This document shows positions 42,148 to 49,893 of a DNA stretch of 62,458 nt, piece by piece. The DNA comes from Clostridiales bacterium (GTDB taxonomy: Bacteria > Bacillota > Clostridia > Oscillospirales > Oscillospiraceae): assembly GCA_004557075.1 (NCBI GenBank), contig SFEX01000028.1, forward strand, positions 1 to 62,458, read 5' to 3'. The position numbers and the translations under genes are program-made. Every line of letters starts with the position of its first letter. Within the stretch, counting starts at the first letter, position 1. The notes below the pieces were generated by a model that worked only from the letters and a program-made list of their open reading frames with translations, made no database searches and was not told the DNA's origin.

Positions 42148-42191
42148 GGTATATATACCGATATTATAATACTATATCAATGGATTTGCAA
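42148..42191 (-). promoter_or_regulatory. TetR promoter and operator
   Basis: Minus strand TTGCAA (42186-42191), 17-bp spacer, TATAAT (42163-42168), with the palindrome GGTATATATACC at 42148-42159 just downstream of the -10. Confidence 0.65.
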
Positions 42192-42520
42192 CATGATTTG
42201 AAATGCTGATTTTCTTAGTGAGAACGCATTGGCTTAGTTGCACCGAATTCGGTACAATTGTTGCAAGCAATGCTTCATGGTACCCATGACGCAAAAAATG
42301 AAAGCCCCCGCCTAAGCGGGAGCTCCATTTTGCTTGTCTAGGGCAGCGCCCCCAAGCCCCTTTTATCGCGCGTCCTCGCGGGCTGCGTATCCTTCGCCTC
42401 GCCGCAAGCGGCAAGGCTCATTCACTGCGCCGCTCGTCCTTTCCCCACAAAGCCACGGCTTTGCGGGGGACCCCTTCTGTGCGGCGGCGCATCCTTCGGA
42501 TGCTTATGGAGCCGGATCAG
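42192..42520. other. Non-coding mobile-element sequence
   Basis: No gene is supported. There is one hairpin (GCCCCCGCCTAAGCGGGAGC, 42303-42322), a purine/pyrimidine-biased G+C-rich stretch, and a CACAAAGCC...GGCTTTG-type dyad near 42446-42468. Resembles the non-coding ends of Tn1549-type modules. Confidence 0.35.
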
Positions 42521-42521
42521 C

Positions 42522-42650
42522 TCAGCGCTGTTCCTGCACCTTTTCGTTCCCGGCTTCGTATGCGTCCTTGCCGAGAATCTTCTCCGCATTGGCGCGGTAG
42601 GTGAGCAGCTTTTTCATCTCGTCCCGCGCCTGCCGGTACTCAGCATATAG
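42522..42650 (-). pseudogene. C-terminal gene fragment
   Basis: In the frame ending at TGA 42522-42524, 42 codons read AEYRQARDEMKKLLTYRANA and then EKILGKDAYEAGNEKVQEQR, a clearly protein-like helical sequence with no start. It is out of frame with the replisome-organizer N-terminus that runs into it, so a deletion has joined two genes here. Confidence 0.45.
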
Positions 42651-42940
42651 AAAGCCCCGCTGTCAAGCTGCTCCACAAGCCCCAACTGCCGGAAAATCTC
42701 TAAAGCCCTTTCAACCGTCCCTATCTGGTGGCGGGTCAGTGTCGCTATCATCTGCGCTGTGTAGGGGATATGCTCGTCAAGCTGCAATTTCCCGCCGTTT
42801 TTCAGCGATTTTAAGTACAGCTTCAAGAGGATATTGGAGTATAAAATCCCGTCTTTCATATCTTCCAGCAGCACAATGGAGTCGCTGTCAAAAAAGTTCT
42901 CTTTCAGCTTGAGGTAGTAATATTTGCGGTTATCTGCCAT
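42614..42940 (-). pseudogene. Replisome organizer, N-terminal fragment
   Basis: 108 codons. The N-terminal phage replisome-organizer domain (YYYLKLKENFFDSDSIVLLE, ILLKLYLKSLKNGGKLQL, LTRHQIGTVERALEIFRQLGLV) is nearly complete, but at GAFYML the sequence changes to STGRRGTR and stops. Complete forms in Tn1549-like elements are more than twice this long. The join is near 42640. Confidence 0.75.
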
Positions 42941-43142
42941 TGTCCCTGTCCTCCTTTTTCCGGCGTTTGGAGTAGTAGCGGGGGCAGAGTATGATAACCG
43001 CCCGGAAGCTCTGCTTGCAGCTATGGGTACAGCCCCGGCAGAGGTCGTTGTATGTGATACGGTCGCAGGTGGTATTCCCGACTTTTACTTGCCGCAGGAA
43101 AAAAGACCATTCCAGCCGCCGTTTCTTGCTCATTCTTGGCAT
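42930..43142 (-). CDS. Small conserved ICE protein, Cys-rich
   Basis: 70 residues (or 67 from the second ATG). Basic, with four Cys in a zinc-like arrangement: TYNDLCRGCTHSCKQSFRAV, then LCPRYYSKRRKKED. Similar small proteins lie downstream of the relaxase in Tn1549-type elements; their role is unknown. AAAGGAG precedes the start. Confidence 0.65.
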   Translation of the reverse strand: MPRMSKKRRLEWSFFLRQVKVGNTTCDRITYNDLCRGCTHSCKQSFRAVIILCPRYYSKRRKKEDRDNGR

Positions 43143-43326
43143 GGGTGCGCTCCTTTCTGCCGTTTCCGCTGGTGTGGCGGTATCGGCGGTAATTCTGTAT
43201 CATCTCGGTATCATTTTCGGGGTTTTTCTGCCCTGTAAGCCCGTTAAAAAATCCTTTGGTATTGCGGGTAGGGTACGGGGCAGCCTCCTTGTTCTGTATG
43301 GGTTCGGGTACATTTTGGGGTGGTTT

Positions 43327-44949
43327 TTATCGTTCCTGTTCCTGCCTTTTCACAGGCTTGCGTTCCCGGCGTAAAATCTGGTCGATATTGCCCTTGACAG
43401 TCTGTAAGCGGCGGTATTCCTCCCGTTTTGCCCGGTAATCGTTGTAGCCGCTGTTTTTCTCTTTGATAAGGCTTTCAATCTCTGCTTGCAGGGCTTTATA
43501 GCTCGGCAGCTTGGAAATGCCGTTCTCCCTGAAATAACGGGCGGCTGCGTCTGCTATGATAAAGTCGCTTTCGTGCTTCTGACGGTAGGCTGCTTTTGCT
43601 TTGGCGTTTTTCTGCTGTTTCAGCCCGTCCCGGACAGGGCGGGTCTTGGAATAGGCAAGCACCTGCCGTTGCAGCTCCTTTTTCCCGTTCAGCGTCTTTT
43701 CCACCTGCTTCAACTCTGTAAGGCTTTCCTGCATGGCGGCATAAGCGGCAGAACAGGCTTCGTCCAGTTCCTCCGGGGAAGAAAAGCCATACTGCTGATA
43801 GGCGGTAACGGTAGCCGCCATCTGCTTTAGGTTGTGCTTTGCCGCCCAGCGGTCATAGCCCACGCCCTTGCCCTCGGCTCGCTTGGCTTCCCGGTCAACC
43901 ATGCGCTGCAAGGTGTTGTCTGCCGGGGTGGTTTTTGCGGCTTTTTCCTCCCGCAAGCGTTCCTTTTGGGTGTAGGGGTATTCGGGTATGGCTGTGGTCT
44001 GTTCGGCGGCTCTGCGGGCGTTCTGCGTGAGCAGGGTAAGGACAGCAGCCTTGTCAAAATCGTCCCCCAGCTTCCGGGCTGTGATAGGCTTCGTCCTGTC
44101 CGGCGTGAGGTAGGAAAGTCGCCCCCGGCTCTCCTTGACGGTCACGCCCTCCCGCAGCAAAAGGGAAGAAAACTCGTCAAAGCTGCCAGCTTGGGAAAGT
44201 GCCTGCCGTATCGTCCGGCGCAGCTTCGCCTTGTCCGTTTCAAACTTGGTGGGCTTGGTCGGCTGTCCTGCGGCTTCTCTGACAGCGTTCTCTTTATCAA
44301 GGGCAAGCTGCCCTTTCTTTGCCGCCCAGTATTCCCGTTCCGTTATCCGTTCCTTGCTGCCGTTCAAGAGGTCGATTTGGTAAAGCCCCTCCCGGTGGCA
44401 CATTTCCATGACTTCACTCTTGAAATATTCCATAGCGGCGTTGGTGCAGCGGTGCTTGCAGCCCTCCCTTGTGTCGGCTGGTCTGTCCATGTAGGGCAGA
44501 AGCGGGACTTCGTAAATCCGCAGGGAGTTGATGACGATATGCACATGGATATTGCCGCTGTGGTTATGCCCGTCCGGGTGGGTGCATACAAGGGCTTGGT
44601 GTCCGGGGAAATGCTCTTTACAGAACTGCTCGCCCAGCTCCTGCGCCCGGTCTACGGTCAAACCGTTGTCTGTCTCGTCCCGTGGGTCAAAGCTGATGAT
44701 ATAATGGTGGCTTTTCACATCTTCCCGTTTTTGGTTTTTCTCATAGCGGAGATTGGCTCGCATACAGGCAACGGCGAAATCCTCGCCCCCGCAGTTGAGG
44801 GAAGAAATGCGGTAATCCTCCCTCGGTATCAGCCGCCCGTTTTCATCAAGGGTGGGCTTCATGGTAAACTCGTCATGCTCAAATGTGAGGTAGGCTTCCG
44901 CTGCGCCATAGTCCGCATTTTTAGAGCTGATATGTTTGAATGTTGCCAA
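43327..44949 (-). CDS. Relaxase of Tn1549-like element
   Basis: 540 residues. Relaxase domain at the N-terminus (MATFKHISSKNADYGAAEAY; NLRYEKNQKREDVKSHHYII; HPDGHNHSGNIHVHIVINS with the metal-binding His cluster), followed by long charged helices. Start is TTG 44949, in accord with the usual MATFKHISSKN beginning; it overlaps the mobC 3' end by 29 bp. The gene is full length and should encode a working oriT nickase; its own transfer partners (VirD4 and Maff2) are broken in this copy. Confidence 0.9.
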   Translation of the reverse strand: MATFKHISSKNADYGAAEAYLTFEHDEFTMKPTLDENGRLIPREDYRISSLNCGGEDFAVACMRANLRYEKNQKREDVKSHHYIISFDPRDETDNGLTVDRAQELGEQFCKEHFPGHQALVCTHPDGHNHSGNIHVHIVINSLRIYEVPLLPYMDRPADTREGCKHRCTNAAMEYFKSEVMEMCHREGLYQIDLLNGSKERITEREYWAAKKGQLALDKENAVREAAGQPTKPTKFETDKAKLRRTIRQALSQAGSFDEFSSLLLREGVTVKESRGRLSYLTPDRTKPITARKLGDDFDKAAVLTLLTQNARRAAEQTTAIPEYPYTQKERLREEKAAKTTPADNTLQRMVDREAKRAEGKGVGYDRWAAKHNLKQMAATVTAYQQYGFSSPEELDEACSAAYAAMQESLTELKQVEKTLNGKKELQRQVLAYSKTRPVRDGLKQQKNAKAKAAYRQKHESDFIIADAAARYFRENGISKLPSYKALQAEIESLIKEKNSGYNDYRAKREEYRRLQTVKGNIDQILRRERKPVKRQEQER

Positions 44950-45319
44950 CAGCGTCACCCACTTTCTGCAAGACTTCAAACTTTAGGGCAGCAAGGTCGG
45001 AAACCGCCGCCCGTACCTCCCCGGCAAGTTGCGGGTAGGGGCTGTGCCACTCGTTCAGTGTCCGGGCTATCTGGTTTAAGTTGCCGCCGATCCTGCCGTA
45101 TTCGGCGGTCAGCTTCCCGACAGCGGCAAGCAGCTCGTCGTTGACGGGGGAAACGGTTATGATGGGGCGTATGGCTGCCCCGGTTATGGCTTGCCGGATA
45201 AACTCGGCTTGGCTCATGTTGTAAGCAGAAAGCCGCTGGGCAAACTCGGCGTATTCTTCCTCGGTCATGCGTGTCTTGACTACCCGGCTGCGGTGCGGTG
45301 TGTTGTATCGTTTTCGCAT
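44921..45319 (-). CDS. mobC: MobC-type mobilisation protein
   Basis: 132 residues: ribbon-helix-helix start (RSRVVKTRMTEEEYAEFAQRL, MSQAEFIRQAI) and the typical GRIGGNLNQIARTLNEW motif. Start is the ATG at 45319, with AAAGGAGG 8 bases upstream. The open frame runs on to 45859 only because that stretch lacks stops. It acts with the relaxase at oriT, which probably lies just upstream. Confidence 0.88.
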   Translation of the reverse strand: MRKRYNTPHRSRVVKTRMTEEEYAEFAQRLSAYNMSQAEFIRQAITGAAIRPIITVSPVNDELLAAVGKLTAEYGRIGGNLNQIARTLNEWHSPYPQLAGEVRAAVSDLAALKFEVLQKVGDAVGNIQTYQL

Positions 45320-45933
45320 GGTAAAAACCTCCTTTCGGCTGCCGCATGGCTGCGGCGGGATAAGCGGCGTAAGCCGCATAAGCAGGGTTTGGGGAAGGCA
45401 CTCCCCAACAAGATTCCCGCAGGGGCAAAATGAGCGAAAAGCGAATTTTGGTACTGCGGTAGAATCTTGCTCTAAAAAAGTGACGCTTCCGGCTGCGTCT
45501 GCCAATACTACAATTTCGGCGGGGCGTTTTGGCTTCTCCGGCTTCACTAACAAAGCGATTGCAACGGCGGTTTCTGCCCGCTTTTCACTAACAAGACAAA
45601 TCAAAATGCCTTTTCTGCCCGCTGTTTCCCTCCACGGGGAAGAAAAATTTTTGCCAATGCTGCGGCGGATACTTTTCTCCTTAATACCTACAAACCAACA
45701 AAAGGTAAAATAGACGGAGATTTCAGAAATTTTCTTATTTTCCCTTTTCGTGGGGTAATACAGTGGTTTTCCAAAAACGCCGAATGAAACAGAATTTTTT
45801 TCTGCTTCGCTTTGCATAGGTAATGCGGGAAAGGCGATTCTGGCAACCGCAAGGCGCAAAAAAAGCAGGAAACCTTGTTCTTGATTTCCTGCTCGGTGTG
45901 CCGCTGCATGGCGACGGGTATTCAGTTGAGTGG
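45320..45933. other. Non-coding region with candidate oriT of the inner element
   Basis: About 600 bases upstream of mobC without a gene. Clustered dyads next to mobC: GCCGCATGGCTGCGGC (45341-45356), GCGGCGTAAGCCGC (45364-45377) and GGGGAAGGCACTCCCC (45391-45406), a layout expected of an oriT. The remaining 500 bases have no feature I can name. Confidence 0.45.
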
Positions 45934-46131
45934 TTATCGGTCAAGCCGGAACTTAAATAGGCTTTCTATCAGCTTCGTCTTGATGTAGTCCTCCATATCC
46001 ACGTTGTAATGTCCGTAAATATGGGAGTAATAGCGGATATATCCGGCATAATGGGTAAGGACGGCGTTGACCGCTTCCGGCTCTCCGTTGGTAGCCTGTA
46101 CGATTGTTTCATAGGGGAGAAGCCTGCTCAT
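45934..46131 (-). CDS. Small HTH-like ICE protein
   Basis: 65 residues (LLPYETIVQATNGEPEAVNA, HYAGYIRYYSHIYGHYN, ending KLIESLFKFRLDR). This is the small helix-turn-helix-domain protein that follows a sigma-like gene in Tn916/Tn1549-type elements; it is thought to regulate element genes. It overlaps the upstream gene by 23 bp. Confidence 0.75.
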   Translation of the reverse strand: MSRLLPYETIVQATNGEPEAVNAVLTHYAGYIRYYSHIYGHYNVDMEDYIKTKLIESLFKFRLDR

Positions 46132-46567
46132 TGACTAACACCTCCATTTCCTCCCGTAGTCGGCGCAAGTCAAGATAAATGTGCCGTCCGGCTGTGCTAC
46201 GTGTCCGTCCATACCGCTTGCCAATTTCCTCATGGGTTAGATGTTCAAAAAAGTACAGGAAGATGATTTCCTGCTCTGTTTCCGGCAGAGAGGACAGGGC
46301 GGCGGCAAGATCTGGATTGCTTAACATGACAGTCTGACCGCAGACCGTGAACGGGTATTCCTCGCTTGATGGTGGCTGTGCAAAGTATTCATCTGTGGCG
46401 GCAAACGGCATAAATTTTTCTTCGGACAGGTATTCAAGGGAGATTTCCCGCTTCCACTTTGAATACAGCTTGCGGGCTGCGTCAATGGACGCATGGCGAA
46501 TAACAATCCTGCAAAAAGCATTATGCGTGTATTGGATATGCTCTTGATATTCTTCAAATTCGGTCAT
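46109..46567 (-). CDS. Sigma-70 region-4-like regulator
   Basis: 152 residues. The C-terminal half carries a sigma region 4 HTH: LSSLPETEQEIIFLYFFEHL, THEEIGKRYGRTRSTAGRHI. ATG at 46567 with AAAGGGGG 8 bases upstream. Such proteins are standard in Tn916/Tn1549 families and pair with the small HTH protein that follows. Confidence 0.82.
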   Translation of the reverse strand: MTEFEEYQEHIQYTHNAFCRIVIRHASIDAARKLYSKWKREISLEYLSEEKFMPFAATDEYFAQPPSSEEYPFTVCGQTVMLSNPDLAAALSSLPETEQEIIFLYFFEHLTHEEIGKRYGRTRSTAGRHIYLDLRRLREEMEVLVNEQASPL

Positions 46568-46596
46568 AGAAAATCCCCCTTTCTGAATAATGTGAG

Positions 46597-46625
46597 GGGC
46601 GGCAGCACTCCTTGCTGTCGCCCCT
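46597..46625. terminator. Hairpin upstream of the sigma-like gene
   Basis: GGGGCGGCAGCA / TGCTGTCGCCCC dyad with a 5-base loop; no T run, so it may act as an RNA or DNA structure rather than a terminator. Confidence 0.35.
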
Positions 46626-46716
46626 TGATTGCCTACCAGCAAAGGCGGGCGGGGCTGTCAACGGCGGCGCAGTATGCGCCGTTCATCTTGACCGTTGACT
46701 GGCTCGGCTGGCTTTG

Positions 46717-47163
46717 CTATTCATACTTTTTTAGCAACTGTTTAAATATTACGATACCTATTACAATTTGAAATATTAAATAGCCGCCAAGATATAACAC
46801 TATTAAGCGTGAATTATCAATGATTTCAAGTTCCCCCAGTATGGAGAAGATGATTATTGAAATGCTAACTGTTATAAGCCCGATAGCATAAGCATAGCGT
46901 CCGGATTTATCTCTTAATTTTGATTTTAATTCATCATGAAGTTCGATTTTTTCATTTTCTATTTTTTCTTGATACCGTTCTTTATTTTTAGATGTATTCC
47001 AATAGAAATATTTACAAGTCATAGCAATACCAGAACAAATGGCTCCAGCAGCAAAACCGATAAGCAAACTGTCTAGCACACTATCAGTTAGCAGTGCTAC
47101 ACCCAAAAGAATAATGCCTCCAAAAATAAACAAAATACCCTCTAACAAATTACCTTTTTTCAT
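46717..47163 (-). CDS. Four-helix membrane protein paired with XRE regulator
   Basis: 148 residues: two helices (about 8-27 and 31-50), a charged cytoplasmic helix (NKERYQEKIENEKIELHDELKSKLRDKSG in part), two further helices. This is the same plan as the split protein at 24365-24783. ATG at 47163 follows AGGAG by 8 bases and overlaps the XRE 3' end by 14 bp. Very A+T-rich, unlike its neighbours. Confidence 0.65.
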   Translation of the reverse strand: MKKGNLLEGILFIFGGIILLGVALLTDSVLDSLLIGFAAGAICSGIAMTCKYFYWNTSKNKERYQEKIENEKIELHDELKSKLRDKSGRYAYAIGLITVSISIIIFSILGELEIIDNSRLIVLYLGGYLIFQIVIGIVIFKQLLKKYE

Positions 47164-47365
47164 CTTTGCAACTCCTTTCATGAATAAAAATTTCTTCAAT
47201 TTGTTTACCAAAAAAATCTGATATTACAAAAGCTAATTCTAAAGAGGGATTATATTTCCCTGTTTCTATTGAACTAACGGTTTGTCTTGAAACTTTAAGT
47301 GCTTTTGCAAAATCTTCTTGATTCATGCCTAATCTTTTCCTTAATTCTTCAACCCTGTTTTCCAA
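47150..47365 (-). CDS. Small XRE-family regulator
   Basis: 71 residues, one HTH domain (VEELRKRLGMNQEDFAKALK, SRQTVSSIETGKYNPSLELA, FGKQIEEIFI). Highly similar in plan to the regulator at 24148 and likewise followed by a four-helix membrane protein and preceded by a promoter enclosed between two palindromes. An independent acquisition within the element is likely given the low G+C. Confidence 0.88.
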   Translation of the reverse strand: MENRVEELRKRLGMNQEDFAKALKVSRQTVSSIETGKYNPSLELAFVISDFFGKQIEEIFIHERSCKDEKR

Positions 47366-47383
47366 ATAATGTCACCTCCGTTT

Positions 47384-47447
47384 TGACAAGGTTCCTTTAC
47401 AATTTTATTATAGTAGCATAAGGCAGCTTTGTCAAGGTTCCTTTACA
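47384..47447 (-). promoter_or_regulatory. Promoter between two identical operator-like dyads
   Basis: Minus strand TTGACA (47430-47435), 17-bp spacer, TATAAT (47407-47412). TGACAAGGTTCCTTTACA (47384-47401) and TGTCAAGGTTCCTTTACA (47430-47447) flank it; centre to centre 46 bp. Confidence 0.7.
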
Positions 47448-47505
47448 AAAAGTTCTCATATAAGTTGTACGGAATAGCGGGTGGTTGCCTATCAAAATCT
47501 TTGTG

Positions 47506-47598
47506 TTACTTTATGGCACATGAGCATTGGCACCGCCCGGCTCCGAGAGCGATGACGAGGGTCTGGAGGACGTCCACTGCGCTGTTGAAAAATGCCAT
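47506..47598 (-). pseudogene. Truncated Maff2-family protein gene
   Basis: ATG at 47598 starts MAFFNSAVDVLQTLVIALGA, the exact opening of Maff2-type membrane proteins of conjugative elements, but after residue 21 the sequence becomes RCQCSCAIK and stops. Intact proteins are about 70 residues long. The break lies near 47535, next to the inserted XRE/membrane pair. Confidence 0.7.
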
Positions 47599-47734
47599 AA
47601 ATAAATGTTGCCGCCGGCAAACGGTTATCCGGCCACCGTGTCCGCCGGCAGCGCTCCTTTCAAAATTTTTGTTTTTTTGAAAGGCGGCCATTTTTGTCTT
47701 AACCATGGGTTAAATATATATAAAAACCGCCCGT

Positions 47735-48682
47735 TCAGGCGGTTGTCGGCCCGTCGGATGCGTCCACCTCAAAAACCTCGTAGACCTCATCCGGCTTCGG
47801 CTTGAGCCGGGTGGAGAGGAACTTCTCGATGTCAAAGGCGTTCTTGGGGTTCGCGTCCGATAGATACTTATAGTTGGGGTGCTTGGTGATGTCGTACTTG
47901 TCAGAGAGGAAGGGGCGTACACCCCTAAGCTGCAAAATGCACTTGCCGCCGTCGAGGACGGCCAGCTCGTCGATGGTAGCAAGCTCCTTCCCGAGCTTCT
48001 GGTAGTTCAGGCTGTGGGAAACCTCCCGGCCACGGCTTTCTCCGGTGTTGAACGAGTCTATGGTCTCCTTGCCCAGCGCCTGCGACAGCTCCTTGAGCGT
48101 CGTCGGCTCCGAGCCGCCCAGGAAGATTCTTGAATCCATATTGCCGATAATGGTATCTGCATTGTCCTTGTAGAGCGCCTTTAGCTGGCTCTGCGCCTGA
48201 AGGACCAGGCAGGCCGAGATTTCGCGTGAGCGGATTGTTGCCATCAGCTTTTCCAGACGGGGGATCTGGCCTATGTTGGCCGCCTCGTCTATGAGGCAGC
48301 GCACATGGACCGGCAGTCTGCCGCCGTACACATCGTCGGCTTTCTCGCACAGAAGATTGAAAAGCTGGGTGTAGGCCATGCTGATTAAGAAATTGAAGGT
48401 ATCGTCGGTGTCGCTCATGATGAAGAACAGCGCCGTTTTCCTGTCTCCGAGGGTGTCCAGCTCCAGCTCGTCGTAAGCGGTCAGTTCCCGAAGCTCCGCG
48501 ATGTCAAATGGGGCTAATCTGGCTCCGCAGCTGATCAGGATGCTTTTTGCCGTTTTACCGGCGGCCAGCTTGTAAAGCCGGTATTGCCGCCCGGCGAAGC
48601 TGTTGGGCTTGGTTTTTTCCAGCTCCTCAAATATGAGATCGACGGGGTTTTGAAATTCCTCATCGTCCTCCCGCACCTCCAT
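47735..48682 (-). pseudogene. VirD4/TcpA-like coupling ATPase, C-terminal half
   Basis: About 315 codons from an ATG-containing junction at 48682. Matches the C-terminal half of Tn1549-type VirD4/TraG coupling proteins: FQNPVDLIFEELEKTK, GKTAKSILISCGARLAPFDI, RKTALFFIMSDTDDTFNF, and PVHVRCLIDEAANIGQIPRL in place of the usual L-D-E-F-A-N-I-G. The N-terminal membrane helices and Walker A half are absent, so transfer by this protein is not expected. It precedes Maff2 in the usual order. Confidence 0.85.
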
Positions 48683-49784
48683 GGAATTCTTCACCCTATG
48701 TGTTGAAGGACTTGGACCGACACAGATCGCAAAGCGGCTCAAAGCCGCAAAGATGCTGACACCTACGGAATATTGGATTAGCATCGGCAGAAATTGCAGT
48801 AAACCGCCCGCCGTTCCGTATAATTGGTGTTCGGCAACTGTGGCAGATATTCTTTCAAAGCAGGAATACTGCGGAGATACGGTCAACTTCCGAAGCACGA
48901 CAAAATCCTTTAAGAACAAAACGAAAATCGAAAGACCGCAGGAAGAATGGAAAATCTTCCCGAATACTCATCCGGCAATCATTGACCGAGAGGTGTTTGA
49001 TTTGGTACAAGAGCTACGGCAACACCGCCGCAGACCTACCAAAAGCGGAATTGTCAGTTGGTTTTCGGGACTTCTCTACTGTGCAGATTGCGGAGAAAAA
49101 TTGTATTACAGCGTAACAAACAACTACAAACGGGAGCAAGCGTATTTCTTTTGTTCTTCGTTCCGCAAAAACTCCGATGAATGTTCCGCCCACTATATTC
49201 GTGAAAAGGTGGTAATGGAAAATGTATTGGAAAGTATGCGGCGCATCTTACTGAACGTGCAAGCCTTTGAAAAGGAATTTGCCCGTAAACAGATGGAATG
49301 TTACAGTGAGGATAAGAAAAAAGAGCTTGCGGAGAAACGCCGAGAGCTTAGCAAGGCAAAGAAGCGTATCGCAGAGATTGACGGTTTGATACAGAAGCTC
49401 TACGAAGATAACGCTATCGGTAAAATATCCGATGAACGCTATGCCACCTTGTCAATGTCCTACGAGGAAGAACAGCGGGACTTAAAAGCTGCACTTCCCG
49501 ATATGGAAACCTATCTCGAATCCGAAACGGACAAGACCGAGAGTTTACAGAGATTTATTGATAAGGTCAAGCGGATAACGGAACTCAAGGAACTGACCGC
49601 CGAGTTAGTACACGAATTTATTGATAAAATCGTAGTACACGCTCCGAGATACCTTGACGGCAAAAGAGTTCAGCTCATAGATATTTACTACAACGGCGTT
49701 GGCATACTCCGAGAACTCACTCCTGAAGAAATGGAAGAATCGTTCCAAAAGCATATGGCGGAACGCAAAGCAAAAACGGCATAG
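48681..49784 (+). pseudogene. Large serine recombinase lacking its catalytic domain
   Basis: 367 codons. The recombinase domain (FTLCVEGLGPTQIAKRLKAA onward), zinc ribbon (LYCADCGEKLYY, YFFCSSFRKNSDECSAHYI) and coiled coil (KKKELAEKRRELSKAKKRIAEI) are all present, but the roughly 150-200 residue catalytic resolvase domain with the nucleophile Ser is missing. The break abuts the VirD4 fragment head to head at 48681. As the gene stands about 90 bp from the right end, it presumably integrated the outer element before being broken. Confidence 0.88.
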
Positions 49785-49842
49785 CCAATGGCTACACCGC
49801 TTAACGAAATCAATTATTCAGTTTAGATACAAGAGCCACCTT

Positions 49843-49870
49843 GGGGCACCTTCCTTACGGAGGGTGCCCC
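49843..49870. repeat. Right-end hairpin of the element
   Basis: GGGGCACC / GGTGCCCC arms around TTCCTTACGGAG. Followed by AA and the right host terminator arm. CTTCCTTACG is shared, in inverted sense, with the left-end hairpin. Confidence 0.6.
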
Positions 49871-49890
49871 AAGCGGTGCTTTTTTGCTTT
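49871..49890. other. Right junction of the mobile element (attR-like)
   Basis: AA (49871-49872), then GCGGTGCTTTTTTGC (49873-49887), an exact reverse complement of 25606-25620; three more bases on each side also match. This half of the terminator now stands immediately 3' of the lectin-domain gene. Confidence 0.65.
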
Positions 49891-49893
49891 TAT

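Larger units (their letters stand above)
25621..49872. mobile_element. Composite integrated element, about 24.25 kb
   Basis: Bounded by the split host terminator. Outer part: TnpV, a 48-residue companion, cargo, MobC and relaxase at the left, and a serine recombinase fragment at the right. Inner part (about 32640-48680): remains of a Tn1549-like conjugative element in the opposite orientation, carrying a surface-protein operon. Several truncated genes at the inner junctions show it is a mosaic and probably no longer self-mobile. A+T content is high at 25700-32640 and 46720-47460, and G+C is high at 33000-46700. Confidence 0.75.

Noticed and set aside
45320..45859. Upstream extension of mobC to a 312-residue protein
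   Set aside because: The extension covers the oriT-like region, has no family resemblance, and a perfect ribosome site precedes the ATG at 45319.
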